Below are positions 13,006 to 25,400 of a stretch of 64,000 nucleotides of DNA, piece after piece. The position numbers and the translations under genes are program-made. Under the pieces are notes generated by a model that saw only the letters and a list, made by a program, of their open reading frames with translations, was not told the origin of the DNA and ran no database searches. Each line of letters starts with the position of its first letter. Position 1 is the first letter of the stretch. Source of the DNA: Gymnorhina tibicen. Taxonomy: Eukaryota > Chordata > Aves > Passeriformes > Artamidae. The stretch is from NCBI GenBank assembly GCA_013399875.1, contig VXAZ01009671.1, positions 3,342 through 67,341 on the forward strand, given 5' to 3'.

Positions 13006-15489
13006 CTCCCTGGTGGTCAGGTCTCAGCATTTTCTTCCAGACTGTGGATATTTAAAAAGCTTTGAACATGTGTGTGCCTTGTTTGTGGCCGTGGACCGAC
13101 TGTACCTCAGGGCTGAGCCCAGAATTTACTGGGACGCTGCAGCACTTCCCAGCCTTCCAAGCGAGATTCTCATTGCAACTAACCTGACTTCAGTGCAGTT
13201 CAGACAAAATTTCAGCTGGCCAGGTCATAGGTTATGCTCACTGATGTCTGAACAGAATCAAAGCACCCTTTCCATTCTTCCCTGTGTGATTAATGGAAGT
13301 ACAGGCCCCTCATGCAGCTCTTACACAACACCCGCAAAGGGAAATCAAATAACAACATGATTTCCCTACAGTGCAAAAAGACCTTGTCTCTTTTACTCTT
13401 TTAGATATTAATTAACATTTCTTCTTTTAAAAACTGCTCTGTAGATCTTGGCAGTAGCAAAGGATGTCACGTTATGTATCAGTTGCTATGGTAACTAATC
13501 CTTTCTAAAGGGAAGAAAGAGAACAAATTTGTAGGACTCCATATCTTACTATGAACAAAGGTTGTCACTAAATAGTCTTTATTTTGCAACCCCTTTACTT
13601 TCTTTTGTTTTACTCTTGTTTATAAATTATCACAACTGATTTAGTTAGACTTAGACTGTGGATTCTTTTTCTTACAGTCTGAATATTATGAGCTTCCTGT
13701 TTTCATGGAGTGGCAGAAAAACAACTTAATTCCAGATCTTGGATTGATTTTTAAAAAATTTATTTGCATAAAGGTATAATATTACTGAGCAGTCTTTAAC
13801 TGAGACATATTTTGGGTTGGAAATGGTTACATTTCCCAGAAAAATTACATGTAGTGAAGAACTTCAGACAAAATTTAACGTGTTTCTATATTTCCATTTC
13901 TCTGTCCTGAACCAGAGAGGTTCAACAGGACTGGAAAGGTCCTTCATGTCTCAGTTACTCTGATCCCACTGCAAGCCTCCTTCTCAGTCTACTCCATTCA
14001 CAATTAGTTTCTGAGATATCTTTTACAGGGGTCCCAGGACTTCTGAAATTCTTTTTTAAAAGAAAAGTACAAGCATCAATTTCCTAAAAGAAACATTTCC
14101 TTCTGCCTGATCTCCATCAGTCAGTAGCCTCCAGAACTTCTGCCCAGAGAGGTGGTAGTAACAGTCGTCATAAAAACACACACAAAAAAAAAAAGATTAT
14201 TACTTTGTGGTGTATCTTTATCCCAGTGTGAGACAAACAGAGCAGTTTGGGAGTGCTGCTCTCGAGACCTTCTGACAGCAGAGCTACTGCAAGGGGCATC
14301 CCTGAGCCCAAAGATAGTACAAATACTCTAACAGAGACAGGGCCATTCTCAAGGGTGAAATGTGAGAAAATGTGATGGTGGTGGGTAGGAATGAAGAGAA
14401 TACCTTACTAAAAAAGCTCCCTAAATCATCTCAAAAGATTTCTCATTTGTTTTTCTCAGCCCTTCCTTTCTCTGTCCTCATCACTCCATGACAAGACAAG
14501 AATTGTGAAGGAAACAACCTAATTCAAAGAGTTGTGTGACAAAAATATGCTTCATATTGTTCAGACATACAGGAGAAAAAGCAAACACTTCAGCAATTTT
14601 ATTAATTGGCTTTCTTATCAATGCACTGGCAAAGAAAGCTCGTACTTTGCCAGGCTTAAAAACACAGAATAAAGTAGTTTCTGCACTCTGCAGCCATTTA
14701 ATAAGTGGCTCCACTTGGCATAGCTTTGAGCAATGGATTTACTTTATCAGATTTACCAAATTACTCATCTGCCTCCAGCAGTCACGGACAGGAAGGAAAT
14801 GTAGCTCAGCTGAAGCACTACTTTCTTTCAAATGGTAGCAAGTCAGAATTAGTACCTTGCAAGGGACAGGAAATTCCTTAACCCTTCTGGTTGCTGACCC
14901 TGAGAAACTGGAAACAAGCACAGAAAAAGGAGGACCTAAAGAATTCTGTTGAATGGATCATTAAATTTCTAGATTTAGAACAAATCACAGAACAAACAAG
15001 TGTTTATTTCAGAAAACACTTCTATGATCATGACTTCTTTTCCAGTACCTATATCAAGAGCTAGATGAAGTAATTTTTCCCTTAGCTAAAATCCTCCATA
15101 TCTCAAGAGACACTGCAATGGAGATCAGATTTCTCTAGAGAAGCTCTAATTCTTCCTTATGGAAGAGAAAAACTATCATAAGAAGTATTTTTTTTTTTTA
15201 ATGTTTGAAAGCTGCAGTGTCAGCAGAGCAGCTGCAAGGGGAAAAGAAAGCCAGGTAGAAACTAGCCTTGAAGTGTGTTTGACAGGAAATCACCTAAAAG
15301 CTGTAGATCACTGAAAAAGTGGCACAGACAGACCTTAAGGGAAAGGGGAAAGCTGCAAAAACTTCTAGAAGTTTTGAGGGTTATTTGAGACCAGCTAATT
15401 ACACAGCTGAGGGAGCTGAGCTCAGGCAAGGCAGGGGACAGGAACAGAGCAGCTTGATCTAGGTCACAGAACTGCCACGGCTTTTATAG
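13006..15489. other. Unique DNA, no gene seen
   Basis: No supported gene. It has an A-run near 14,185-14,197 and a T-run near 15,188-15,199. The open frame at 13,013-13,360 starts right after the CR1 tail and shows no domain. The two strands carry mirror-image open frames at 14,481-14,921, a sign of low stop density rather than coding. Confidence 0.5.
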
Positions 15490-15800
15490 CTCCCATCTGC
15501 ATAGTATCTAAGAGCCTTACACTGTTTAATGTGTTTATTCTCAAAATGAACCTGTGAGGCAGGAAAGCACCAATTTTGTCATTTTACTCACAGTACACTA
15601 AAACTGGAGACTGTAGGGAAGATCCTTAGTTGGCATAAATTGTCAAAGCTCTGTAAAAACCAAGAGTGTCCACTGACTGTCCAGTAAGGCGAGTAGATTA
15701 TTTAAACCACCTGAGGTTTTTCCCCCTGTATGATTTGTTCAAGATCACACAGGCTCATGACAAAATTAGGAAATGAACCCAGTATTCTGAGGAGCACCAA
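15490..15800 (+). mobile_element. MIR / CORE-SINE copy (amniote MIR type)
   Basis: The left part reads 'ATAGTATCTAAGAGCCTTACA', 'TTTAATGTGTTTATTCTCAAAATGA' in overlap, then 'ACCTGTGAGGCAGG' and 'CATTTTACTCACAG'. The right part has 'TTGTTCAAGATCACACAGG' and 'GGAAATGAACCCAGTATTCTGA'. These are the successive landmarks of MIR elements, best matching as I recall the amniote MIR1 type: 'cctgtgaggtagg', 'cattttacag', 'caaggtcacacag', 'gaacccaggt'. The two halves are in order and on the same strand but about 80-90 bases further apart than expected. That points to an insertion or heavily diverged sequence between 15,615 and 15,730. It is an ancient SINE, older than birds themselves. Confidence 0.75.
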
Positions 15801-17441
15801 AAACTGGCCCATCATTTTGTTTTTCATGTCTGATACAGGCAAATGTGACTGAAGAAGAAACTTGAGCCCCAAGACTCTAAAATGCATGAGGGAGCAGGTG
15901 CACAGATTTAATTTACTTGGGCCATGGCACCTTCTTCTGGTCCTTTCTAATTCTTCAGTTGTTGGGTCTGTTGGTTTGTTGGTGTGTTTGGGGATTTTTT
16001 TGGTGTGAGTTGTTTGGGGGGGCTTGGGAGACTGTTATTCTACCAGCAGCAGAAAGTACCAGAACTCAGTGGAAGATGCTTGTTTCTCATGGAAATGAAG
16101 TTGGGAGATAGGTATAGAGAATTGAGACTTCTTTTCCAAAATTAATAGTTCTTTTAAAAGTACTTGCACTGGTTTTATAGCAGTTTGAATTTCACAGTTG
16201 TGAAACATATAAAATACTTTGTTATATTTTTTATACTTCAGCAGCAAGAGAATAAAACTAAACTATTCCCTTTCTGTGAGTTGCTGTGCATATCAACTGC
16301 TATTCTATGATCCATCTTATCTGTTGATGGTAGCATCAACATCTGGCAGCCTTGAACAACATCCATTATTTTGAATTTTTCAGATAGAAAACTTGAAACA
16401 ATGAGCAGGGATGACAGATGTCAGTCACTGCCTCTGACAGGTCAAATGCAAATTTCTGCCTGAGTGGTTCAGGTTTTGCAGCATTTAAAGCAAAACAAGA
16501 ATTATTACTACAGTATAAAATGAATTAAGGTGCACACACTAAATGCCAAAGACAGATATATATCCCAATAATATAAAATTACTGCCAGTCAAACAAAGTA
16601 CCAACTAGGGGCAGCACAGGGAGTGTACGACTGTCTGTCAAGGCAGAAGAAGATTTGTGCTCTTCATTGGAAACACTTTTACTGCAGTCAAAAGAGAAAT
16701 CTTGAACTTGACAAAGAAGATTTGCTCTGACTTTGATCCTATCAATCAAGAGTCCAGTAGGTCCTAACTCAAATAAGCTATATCTTAGTTTCACCTTTGG
16801 GCAAATATCAAGCCTTTTTCCTTCTACCATTCTGAGGAATGATTGATTTATGCCTTTTTTTTAGGGCGATAAGAAATGATCTTTGGACAGTTACTGATAG
16901 TTTCAGGATTATTGACAATTGCCTCCCCAGAAAAACATCAAGGTGACAAATGCATTTGAAAATGACTATTTTTAATGTTGGATGGTGTGGCAGAAAACTA
17001 ATTAAAGATGTCATTTATGTTTTATTTGTGCTAGGAATACACTGCCAGCACCTCACTAATATAACACAATAGGCTAGATAAATTCTGCTCTCACACTGCA
17101 CAAAACCCACAGTAAGTTCACCTGAAACGAAAACTACAGTGGGAGAAAGCCAAAGTTGTGCAATCCATTGGTAAGCTGTCTCTCTGCCCACAAGGACTGT
17201 CCTTTCTGGCAAACAGGTTTGAGTCTAAACCTCTATCTCCTATTCTTTCATACTCAAGCCAGGATTTAGAAAGCAGGAAACAGACATGGGATAAAAATAC
17301 ATCAGAAATAGGCAAGGCCAGCTAGGAGGAACAAAAGGTGAGAAAAACGTAAAAAATTTTTCTACAACATTCATTCCAACTTCTCTGTCATCAACTTTAT
17401 TTCAGTCCCTCTTTACTCTTGTATCATACCTTAATTCTGTT
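15801..17441. other. Unique DNA, no gene seen
   Basis: No supported gene. A G/T-rich low-complexity patch lies at about 15,955-16,025. The short open frame there is Trp/Gly/Val-rich because of the composition. The rest is AT-rich and unremarkable. Confidence 0.5.
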
Positions 17442-17447
17442 GGTTAT
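17442..17447 (+). repeat. Target-site duplication, left copy (GGTTAT)
   Basis: GGTTAT directly precedes the solo LTR and is repeated exactly after it at 18,096-18,101. A 6-bp duplication is usual for class II (alpha/beta-like) retroviral integration. Confidence 0.85.
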
Positions 17448-17824
17448 TGTGGCGGTGTGCCCTGTGGTCCCGGAATCGCCTCAGGCGATTGCTTGGTATG
17501 ATGAGGACCCCAGGGATGCCACCCTTGAGCTTACCACTCTCTCTTCTTAAGTTAGACGGCATCCACTTGTACCCACCCCTGTCTTCCCCTAAAATTGTCA
17601 ATCACTTAGTTGCTCCCACCCCTGTTCCACCCCTGAGCGGTCGGTTGCCGTCCCTAGCACACGCCCCCTTGCCAGTCAAGGATCCCTCTGGAAAGTTCCC
17701 CCCAGTTTGCCCCTTGATTGGTCCCTGTTAATCCCTTTCCCCATTGGATAATACCACCCAATCCTGTTGAACCTACCCCTGTTCTTTGTACCCCAATTGG
17801 TTGATTCCCGATTCCCCCAAAGGT

Positions 17825-17830
17825 TATAAA
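17825..17830 (+). promoter_or_regulatory. TATA box of the solo LTR
   Basis: TATAAA preceded by AGGT, downstream of CCAAT boxes and 58 bases before the LTR's AATAAA. It would place transcription start near 17,855. Whether the LTR is active cannot be told from sequence. Confidence 0.75.
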
Positions 17831-17882
17831 TGTAGGCGGGTTGCCCCCGCCCGCGGTTCTTTGGCTCCGGACACCTTCAGAG

Positions 17883-17888
17883 AATAAA
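17883..17888 (+). terminator. Polyadenylation signal of the solo LTR
   Basis: AATAAA in the short R region, followed within 40 bases by T-rich and C-rich sequence. Order and spacing from the TATA box fit a retroviral R/U5 border near 17,900-17,910. Confidence 0.75.
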
Positions 17889-18095
17889 GTTCTGGAATTC
17901 CGCCCGAAGACCCCTCCTCATTCTTTGCCTTCCGCGGTCCTACTATCGCCTTCCCTACCTTACACCTGGTGCCTGCGCTGCACTCACTGGAGCAGCCTTG
18001 AAGCGAGGACACTCTCCACCGTGTCGCAGCTGTCGCTGAGCCTCCCACGCCCCAGACGGGGCTTGCCTGCATCGCGACACCCCGGGGCTGCGATA

Positions 18096-18101
18096 GGTTA
18101 T
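18096..18101 (+). repeat. Target-site duplication, right copy (GGTTAT)
   Basis: Exact copy of the six bases at 17,442-17,447. It fixes the right end of the LTR at 18,095. Confidence 0.85.
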
Positions 18102-19328
18102 CACATTTATCTGAATGGGATCATTTGTAAAGTGTCAGACTCTACACCTCAGTTGTATATCCCTAAAGTTGTAAAAGCAGCAGAAATCTGTAGACAGGTT
18201 TGGAATGTATAATACATCTATATATAAAGTATATATAATATATGTCCTAGTTCTTGATAAATAAACCCCAGAAAATTACTGCTCTGGGGTTCTCTTGCTT
18301 AAGCAACATGAAAGTCAGTATTATTTTAACAAGAATAAAGAGAATGCACAAATCAATTTCTTAGACTCAGGATTAAGGACAAAAGCAAGTAGGAATCCTT
18401 TCTAAGGCCAGTTCAGAAGCCTCCTCCAGGACTTAGAAAAACAATCACATGTATTAATGACAGTTTAAGGCGCTTTTTCTTCCCTTTAATTTCTTGCAGA
18501 GTTTAATAACAAGGCAATTCCTTGTAACATGAGCAACCAATGGACTTGGAATAACAGATAAACTTTCTGTCACAAACTTTTTTCATGTCTCTTCTGCTGC
18601 TTAAACCCACAGAACTTCTCTTGTTTACATCTATTCAGCACCTTTGTTGCAGCCACAGTGTTGTTAGATCCACTTCTCCTTCCCTTTGCATCACAATCTC
18701 TATTCAGCACCAGTAGGAATCCTGAATCCTGAAAACAGCACGAATCCTATGGATCCTGATTCTCACTCCCTAATGTGAAGTACCTCATCACCACCATCAG
18801 ACAGATTTTTGCACACTATTTACCAGCAGCAGAAGAGGAGATGCTAATAAGTTACACAGTAGCCTTGAGTTGAAACACAACTAAGCCCATATGGTTTTGC
18901 TACCCCAGCCAGCTTTCCAGGATTATTTTGATAAGTATACTTTGGTCCTTGTGGCCAGACAAGCTGGGATTTAATTTGTTGCCTTTTTTTCCCCCTTTTT
19001 CCTTTTTTTATGTCTCCACCATCTGTTTTGTGAATCCTTGAACTGATAATATAAAGGTCATTGTTTCAGCATACAGGGAATGGGATTTCATTAACAAGGC
19101 AGAAGCTGGCAAGAATTAAATGAATACACACATTTTAATAAATGTATACATGCATGCATAAGTGTTTTGGACCACATAACTTTAAAGTATTTGATAAATG
19201 GCTGGGAGGATTCTCAGAGGAAAGTTTTGAATGATTGGCCCTAAAGAAGAGCTTCTACTCAGATCTTGAGGTCCTGTTATGGATTCTTCCCATTTAAAAC
19301 AGTCACAATTAAGCACATTTCTGATTTT
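18102..19328. other. Unique DNA right of the solo LTR
   Basis: No gene seen. It contains a TA-dinucleotide-rich patch (18,210-18,245), a perfect hairpin (18,264-18,291, listed separately), two copies of TCTATTCAGCACC about 75 bases apart near 18,630 and 18,703, and a pyrimidine-rich patch near 18,980-19,012. Confidence 0.5.
18264..18291. repeat. Perfect 9-bp hairpin, 10-base loop
   Basis: AACCCCAGA at 18,264-18,272 pairs without mismatch with TCTGGGGTT at 18,283-18,291 around a 10-base loop. It lies about 165 bases right of the solo LTR. A 9-bp GC-containing stem this compact is unusual but can still occur by chance over 64 kb. No gene is nearby to give it a role. Confidence 0.6.
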
Positions 19329-19347
19329 TGTGTGTGTGTGTGTGTGT
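19329..19347 (+). repeat. (TG)n microsatellite
   Basis: About 9.5 uninterrupted TG units, long enough to be length-variable. The Val/Cys and Thr/His runs of the open frames on both strands here (19,182-19,565) come from this repeat, which argues against those frames being genes. Confidence 0.9.
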
Positions 19348-22300
19348 ACATCTGCATAGGAAAGACTGTTGCAACACCTGTGGATACAGAAAAGCCTGTT
19401 AGAAGGATTTTCCAGCTTCTTGCGGTGTTCTGTGTGAATCTTTTCTTTCTCCCACAAACTATGAAAACAATAAGATGTTTTTCTATAACTATCTGGATGC
19501 CTGGTGTTTGTCTGAGTCTTGTTTATGGTACACTGGTGGAATGGATGTTTTAACACCTCACCCAATCACCCTGAGGGGTGGATGGAGTGCTGACCAATAT
19601 CCTTATGGAATTAAGACATATAAGTGAACAATTAATTAATTAAATGACACATTTTCCTGCTGACTGCGTTTGGATTCATTTTCTTGGTCTCTGCAATACT
19701 GCGACAAACACCATATCAGCAATACAGAGCAAATGTCCACTTGAGATCCTACAGGAGAGGAACAGGATCTTAAAATTAAAACCGGAAATAAAACAGGCCT
19801 CACTCAGGCTCGGAGAGACTCGTAGTCACCAGCACTGGGTGCTGGGATGCCCAAGAATTCTGTCCAGCTGTCAGGGCAGGGGTAATCACACAGTCCAGCT
19901 GGTGTCCCAGTGTTCCTGTGCACAGATGTAAGGCCTAGGTTCTGTTGAGAGGACAGGCAGGACAAGGGATGGCAGCTGTCAAATCCTTGCCACATCTCTG
20001 CAGCCCTTTGTAGGCTGCAACAATGTTCAGGTTTGGGATTTGCGTTTCTGAGAGCTTCTGGAGCAGACAGTGAGGAGAGTCTCCATCCTGTCCCACCTCT
20101 GGAGTCCTCAGGAGTCATCACAGTACTTTGCCTCCAAGCCAGGTGCCTTATGAGACTGTGGGGGGATGCGCTGGAGTTCTGAAGGTGTGAGTTTATGCTG
20201 ACCCTGGTGGGTTAACAGGAGCCATTCTGAGAGCCTCTTTCCTGCTGTTTCTCCCTCTGGTGCTTCCACAGGCAGACATTGCCACCAGTTCCCCATTCAT
20301 ACTGTCCCCAGCTTTCTGTTCCAGTGCCCTGCGTCTGTCCTTCTGAGCGTGGCATGTACTGCTGCTGCGGGGAGCTGTCTAATGCTTAGAGTCAAGGATT
20401 ACTTGAGGCAATGCTTTGCAAGATATGAACTTTGGTGAAGGGTTACTCATCCAGATCCTTGGGGTGTAAAAAGAGATAGCAAGGCAATCCTGCAGTGCTT
20501 ACAGGATATAACGAAGCAGAGATCTGCACAGCTGGGATTTCACTAGACAGCCAGATGGAAGTGAACTTCTTCTCTGTGACCCCAGGAAGAATCTCACAAG
20601 ATATTACTTCTGGCAGTATTAAACAGTGGCTACTAACATCTGGTTTCTTTTTGCTTCATTCATTTTGAATTTCAGCAGCACCACTGTCCTTTTTGGAAGA
20701 CAGACAAGGGAATCAAGGCGCTGACATTCTAAGGTGGACACAGCAGAGGAGGACCTCTGCTTGGGTGTCAGGACAGAAGACCCTAAACTGCTGGTGTTAT
20801 TTAACCAGTTCTAAGATCAGGCAAGAGAAATATGGACATTTGTGACTGTGATACCGTAAGTATGTGTATAAAATATACTTACAAGGCTGTGTTCCCTGGT
20901 TGATGAGTCCCTCGGGTTTAGAATGGCAAGGGTGGCACAGACATTCTTGATAATTCCCTTGAGTTCCTTGTGCTAGGATAGTGTCTTCCTTCCTCCACTC
21001 AAAAAATAGTCTGAGAGCAAGTCAAATGACGGAAAAGTTACGTGGTATATCACATTCAGTAATTGATTTTAACAATTGTTTTTGATATGTGATTATTTTA
21101 GAACTGAAAAAGCAATTTTTTTCCTATTGTATTGTGGTCATTACTTCTGGGCCTTTATCATCGCCTTAACTGGGTAATTGAAAAGTTAACTTTTAAACAG
21201 CATTTGTGATGTGAAAGTCAAAGCTCTAGGTAGATATCTCAATAAGGATTGATGGGGTTTTGTTTTACCAGCTTTACAGAATGCATACACCGTGCTACAT
21301 GAAAATAAGGTCACATTTCATGATCCCCTATTCTGACACCTGAAAATAGCTAAGAATCAGTCAGAAGCTCAAGTGTTTCCAGTCACTGGCTTTCCTACCA
21401 CAGATAAAAGGCCAGGATGGGTTTTAAAAAGACTTTCTTTCCATAATATATGGCATATTCCATCTAAATTAGGCATGGGATTTACAGGAGAAACATAAGG
21501 TAAAAGATCCCAAAGATCTCAATTAATAACATAAAATCCTAGGCACACTTAATGAATATTCAAACATTTTCTATGCAACACAGCATTTTTCTTGAGCAGG
21601 GATTTCCCTCCTCAGCCTCACTCTCTGTTTGCAGGTCAGACAAGTTAATGTATCCCCACATTAGCTCTGTGCAGCTCCCACTGAGGGAAGGGCCCCCATG
21701 GCACCATGGCTGTCCGTCACACTGAAGTGATTAGACAAAATCTTGCTTCCCTTGGCAGTGATGGCCAGGCTCTGCCTGCCAGCCTGCTCCAGCTCCCCAC
21801 TGACTGTTCCAGCTGAAGCTGGGAATCCAGGATGCGCTGTCATCCCTGACAGCATCTGTCAGGCGCCGCCCGCCAGCTCAGAGCAGTTCTGACCCCAACA
21901 CTGAGCCAGCCTCTCCAGCTTCCCCTGCCTCAGCTGATTGCGTATGGGGACAACAGGAGGATCAAAGGATTGGCCTCTCAAAATGGATTTTTTTTCCTCT
22001 CTGCCTTTGCTATTCAGTATTCCTGAAATAATTTTCAGAAGCACTAACGTCAATCTGTTCCAACACAATAAAGTGCTCACAGTCCCAAATTCAGTTATGA
22101 AGACATGTAGTCATTAAATAAAGTGCTCCAGACAGTAACCCCAGTTCCAGCTGGGGAGGTCTGAGGTTATGAATTCTGATCTGTCAGCGATAAACAGGCA
22201 GTCAGATATTCGCACATAAGAACAATTCTCACTGGTATCAGTGTGAAGCATATTGTGGGCAAAGGGCAATGTTTAACTTTTTTTTGGTAACTCTTCACAG

Positions 22301-22490
22301 TCAGTATCACGCCTCTGAACTCTTGGACACTTCATCAAACAGAAACTTCAGCTTAAGCAGAGTCCTTAGGAGACACTGAAGTTTTAGAATGGGAAAGAGC
22401 AAAGCAATCTGACATAATCTTTGAGATACTTTGAAACTGTAAGTACCAAAAATTTATTTTTTTCTCCTTTTATCATTGCCCATCACAACT
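19348..22490. other. Unique DNA with somewhat higher GC, no gene seen
   Basis: The parts at about 19,800-20,360 and 21,660-21,960 are richer in G and C than the surroundings and carry overlapping open frames on both strands, none over 105 codons and none with a domain. I could not match these patches to a repeat family or an exon with paired splice sites. Decayed mobile DNA or regulatory sequence are both possible. Confidence 0.4.
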
Positions 22491-25400
22491 ACTGCTGTTG
22501 CCACGAGAAAGCCTTTTTCTTTTTTTCTTTTTTCTTGGTAGCAGAACACTCTTTATGAGTCAGCAGCAGTTTATTGCTTTTATGCCTCAAGAATTTTTGG
22601 GACAGGCCCTGAAATTAGGTTGGGTCTTCACTCATGTCAGTCAGGGGGAATTCACTAATTTCACTGTCTGCAGACTGGTGAAGAGCACATCTTCATTCCC
22701 CACTATATTTTTTTGCCCCCCCAACATTTTGGTAAAGCATATTCAAAAAGTTTCACTAAACTTCCAAAGAGTGGCAGGCAGTCCCATTAACATCACTGAT
22801 TTTATTTGCCCTTCTGCATCTTTATCCATGTCTTTGAGAACTGACAGAGAACTTAATTCTGTAAAAAAGTGTTTGCTCTCTTATCGTAAATGTGATAATC
22901 TCTTCTACATCCAGGTAGAATTTTAAAGCTGAGATAAACAGATCTAACACCCCACAGGACACATGATCTTGAAGTACAAAACAGTAACAAATATTAATAT
23001 GAGTAGAGGAGAAACCAAAAAGCTTCAGTAGAGACATGCCCTGCTGTTGTCGACTACACCTGGAAGGTGTGAGTCACAACTCAATAGACAGCAAAAGAGG
23101 TTTTCCCCCGAGGTTCAGTGTGCTAGTGAGGGACATGTATGACCCCCAGAAATACATACACTTTAAATACACAGGGACAATACAAACCAACGTAGGATCT
23201 TTCTCATTCATAGTCCAATAAAACCATCTGAAACCATCAATAGTACAAAGGCAGAGCAAAGACCACAGCTGTACACAAGATACTCTTTGCCTTTCTACCA
23301 TGATTTAAACACAAAAATAATACTGAAATATATATTTAAAAAAACTCCAAACCAAATTGTGGGCTGTCTGTATTCCTTCTAGTTACTTTAACATAAAAAA
23401 CTGTGAAAAAATAACATAGTTTGGGTTTGAGCAGGGCAAAAGGGAAGAGTGGGTAATCAGAACACTTACTGGAGAAGGCTACTGAATGATTAATGATTAA
23501 ACTTCAAACAGCAAATAGATAAGGGACAACATGCAGCAGTACTGGATTTTCAAAATGCAGATGCACAGTGGGCATGGTCTGCCCACAGATACGCAGCCCA
23601 GATCATGGCTGCTTAAACACCATGGAAGTCCAGACCAGAGACAGATTAAAAGGAAATGTTTTCAAGACTTGGTGCAGTTGTGAGTACTCATGGATCAGTC
23701 AGCCTGAATATGAAGTTGGGTAAAGTAAAGGTACAACTAACCTGGGCTTCAAATACAACCAATGATTAGATAAAGGACTGGAAAATTTCTCCCTGGAGCT
23801 CACAAGGATTTGGGCTCTGGTGTCATGTTGTAACCAAGAAGGTTACAATAATGTATTTAAACAGAGAAATATTCCGTACAAGCTGAAATAATACTTAATT
23901 TGGCAGATTGACTGCACACTGGAATTTTGGATTTGCACCAGACATCTAAAGATTTTTTGGGTGGCTGCAAAAGTCAGATGAATCTTACATTTAGCCCAGT
24001 ATTTGGCATTTAACAATAGCAACTCAGAGAGCTCAGGAGTATTTTAGCCTTGATGGAGCAATACCTTCCCTGCCCCTAAGCTTCCAGCAGTTCCCAGACT
24101 GACAGTTGCCTCAATGGTATCACAACTCTCCATCACTTATTTAATCTTTTTGAACCTATCAAAACTTGCGGCATCTTAAAAAAAATCAGTGGGTGTGAGT
24201 TTCTCAACTTAATTATGCATATAACAAAAAAGTTGCCTTCATTCAATATCAGCTGTCTTCCTGAACATTTCATTTCATGTGCCTTATTTTATGTCCTTTG
24301 GACCGTGAATAATCATTCCCTCAAGACTTGCCCTGTGCCATTCACGATGGTACAGACCTCCATAATAACCATTTGCACTCATTTAATTTCTAAGCTATAG
24401 AGTCTTCATTATTTCACTTCCTCTGCATACAGAAGGTATTCTGTACCACTAATTATAATTCTCTATGTTCTTCTAGGTTATTATATCCTTTTCTAGAGTG
24501 AGGTGAGCAGACTTGTAGAATAAATTGAAATGTCAGATCCCCAAAACCACATGGAGCTGTATAGGGATGCTTCATCGCTTCTTTTTCAGTATTTCCTGAC
24601 ACCTTCACTTTCCTGCCCATCGACTAAGACCAAGCTAACATTTACAGGAAACTACAGCTAAGCTTATAATTCTCTTTCAATAATAGCATATTTAGAACGA
24701 CCATGATATATACGAAGGTTTTTTGTTTATTTGCTTGTTTGCTTTCCCCTGTGTCCATGGCTTTTTATTGATCAATATTGAATTTCAGCTGCTCCTTGCT
24801 TGGCACTGTGAGATGGTAGAACAATGGTCTATGCCATCCACGGTTTTGATACTCTCCATCATCAGAAAGCTTTCCATTCAGCTCTTTTCCATCACACATA
24901 AATATGTTAAATACCAATCATTCTAGCATCTAATTTCATTGCAAAAATAGATCATTTCTTCCGACTGTTTTTTAACTTTAAAGTAGCTATCAGTTTCTGA
25001 GAATGCAGCTTCTTTTGTCCTGTGACAGGTTAGTTTCTTTTACAGCCATTGGCAAGATCCTTGTCAGACCCTTCAGGGATGGAAAATGCAGCTGGTGCAG
25101 AGCAGAGCAGTGGAATTAATGAAGAGATAAAAATGCCTATAACACTATAGTGGGGGTCAAAATACCCAAGGATCATGCTAAAAGATGAGCTTATTACAAT
25201 TAAGCATACCTTCTTATTGAAAAAAAGTCTTGTAAAAGTGATTACTTAATCTGAAAGAAGCTGTGCTGAAAATTGAAACGTGATTTAGACTAGAAATAGA
25301 GTGCAATACTTTTAGATATCGAAGGAAATCAATCATTCAGACAAATAACCAGCAGCAGTGGTGGATTCTATAAAAGTATCTTTCCATTAAAATTATTTCT

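Larger units (their letters stand above)
17448..18095 (+). mobile_element. Solo LTR of a class II-like endogenous retrovirus
   Basis: A 648-bp block, GC- and CpG-rich in AT-rich surroundings, lies exactly between two GGTTAT copies. It starts TGTGGCGGTGTG and ends GGGGCTGCGATA. The ends form an imperfect inverted repeat, with the last two bases TA instead of the usual CA. Inside are several CCAAT boxes (ATTGG near 17,716, 17,744 and 17,792), a TATAAA at 17,825 and an AATAAA at 17,883. These imply a U3 of roughly 400 bases, an R of only about 50 and a U5 of about 190. No primer-binding site, gag, pol or env is attached, so the provirus has been lost by LTR-LTR recombination. The retained CpGs and intact duplications point to a fairly recent insertion. 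The 123-codon frame running through its 3' half (17,841-18,212) is not a gene. Confidence 0.88.

Noticed and set aside
13805..13835. TTTTGGGTTGGAAATGG, similar to the CR1 'tttgggttggaaggg' block
   Set aside because: Neither the preceding nor the following CR1 landmarks are present.
17841..18212. 123-codon plus-strand frame
   Set aside because: It starts inside the LTR and crosses the R/U5 part and the target duplication into flanking DNA.
19182..19565. Open frames of 127 and 95 codons on opposite strands
   Set aside because: Both run through the (TG)n microsatellite and translate it as Thr-His or Val-Cys runs.
22498..22926. 142-codon open frame on the plus strand
   Set aside because: It begins in a pyrimidine tract that encodes a Phe run and has no recognisable domain or splice context.
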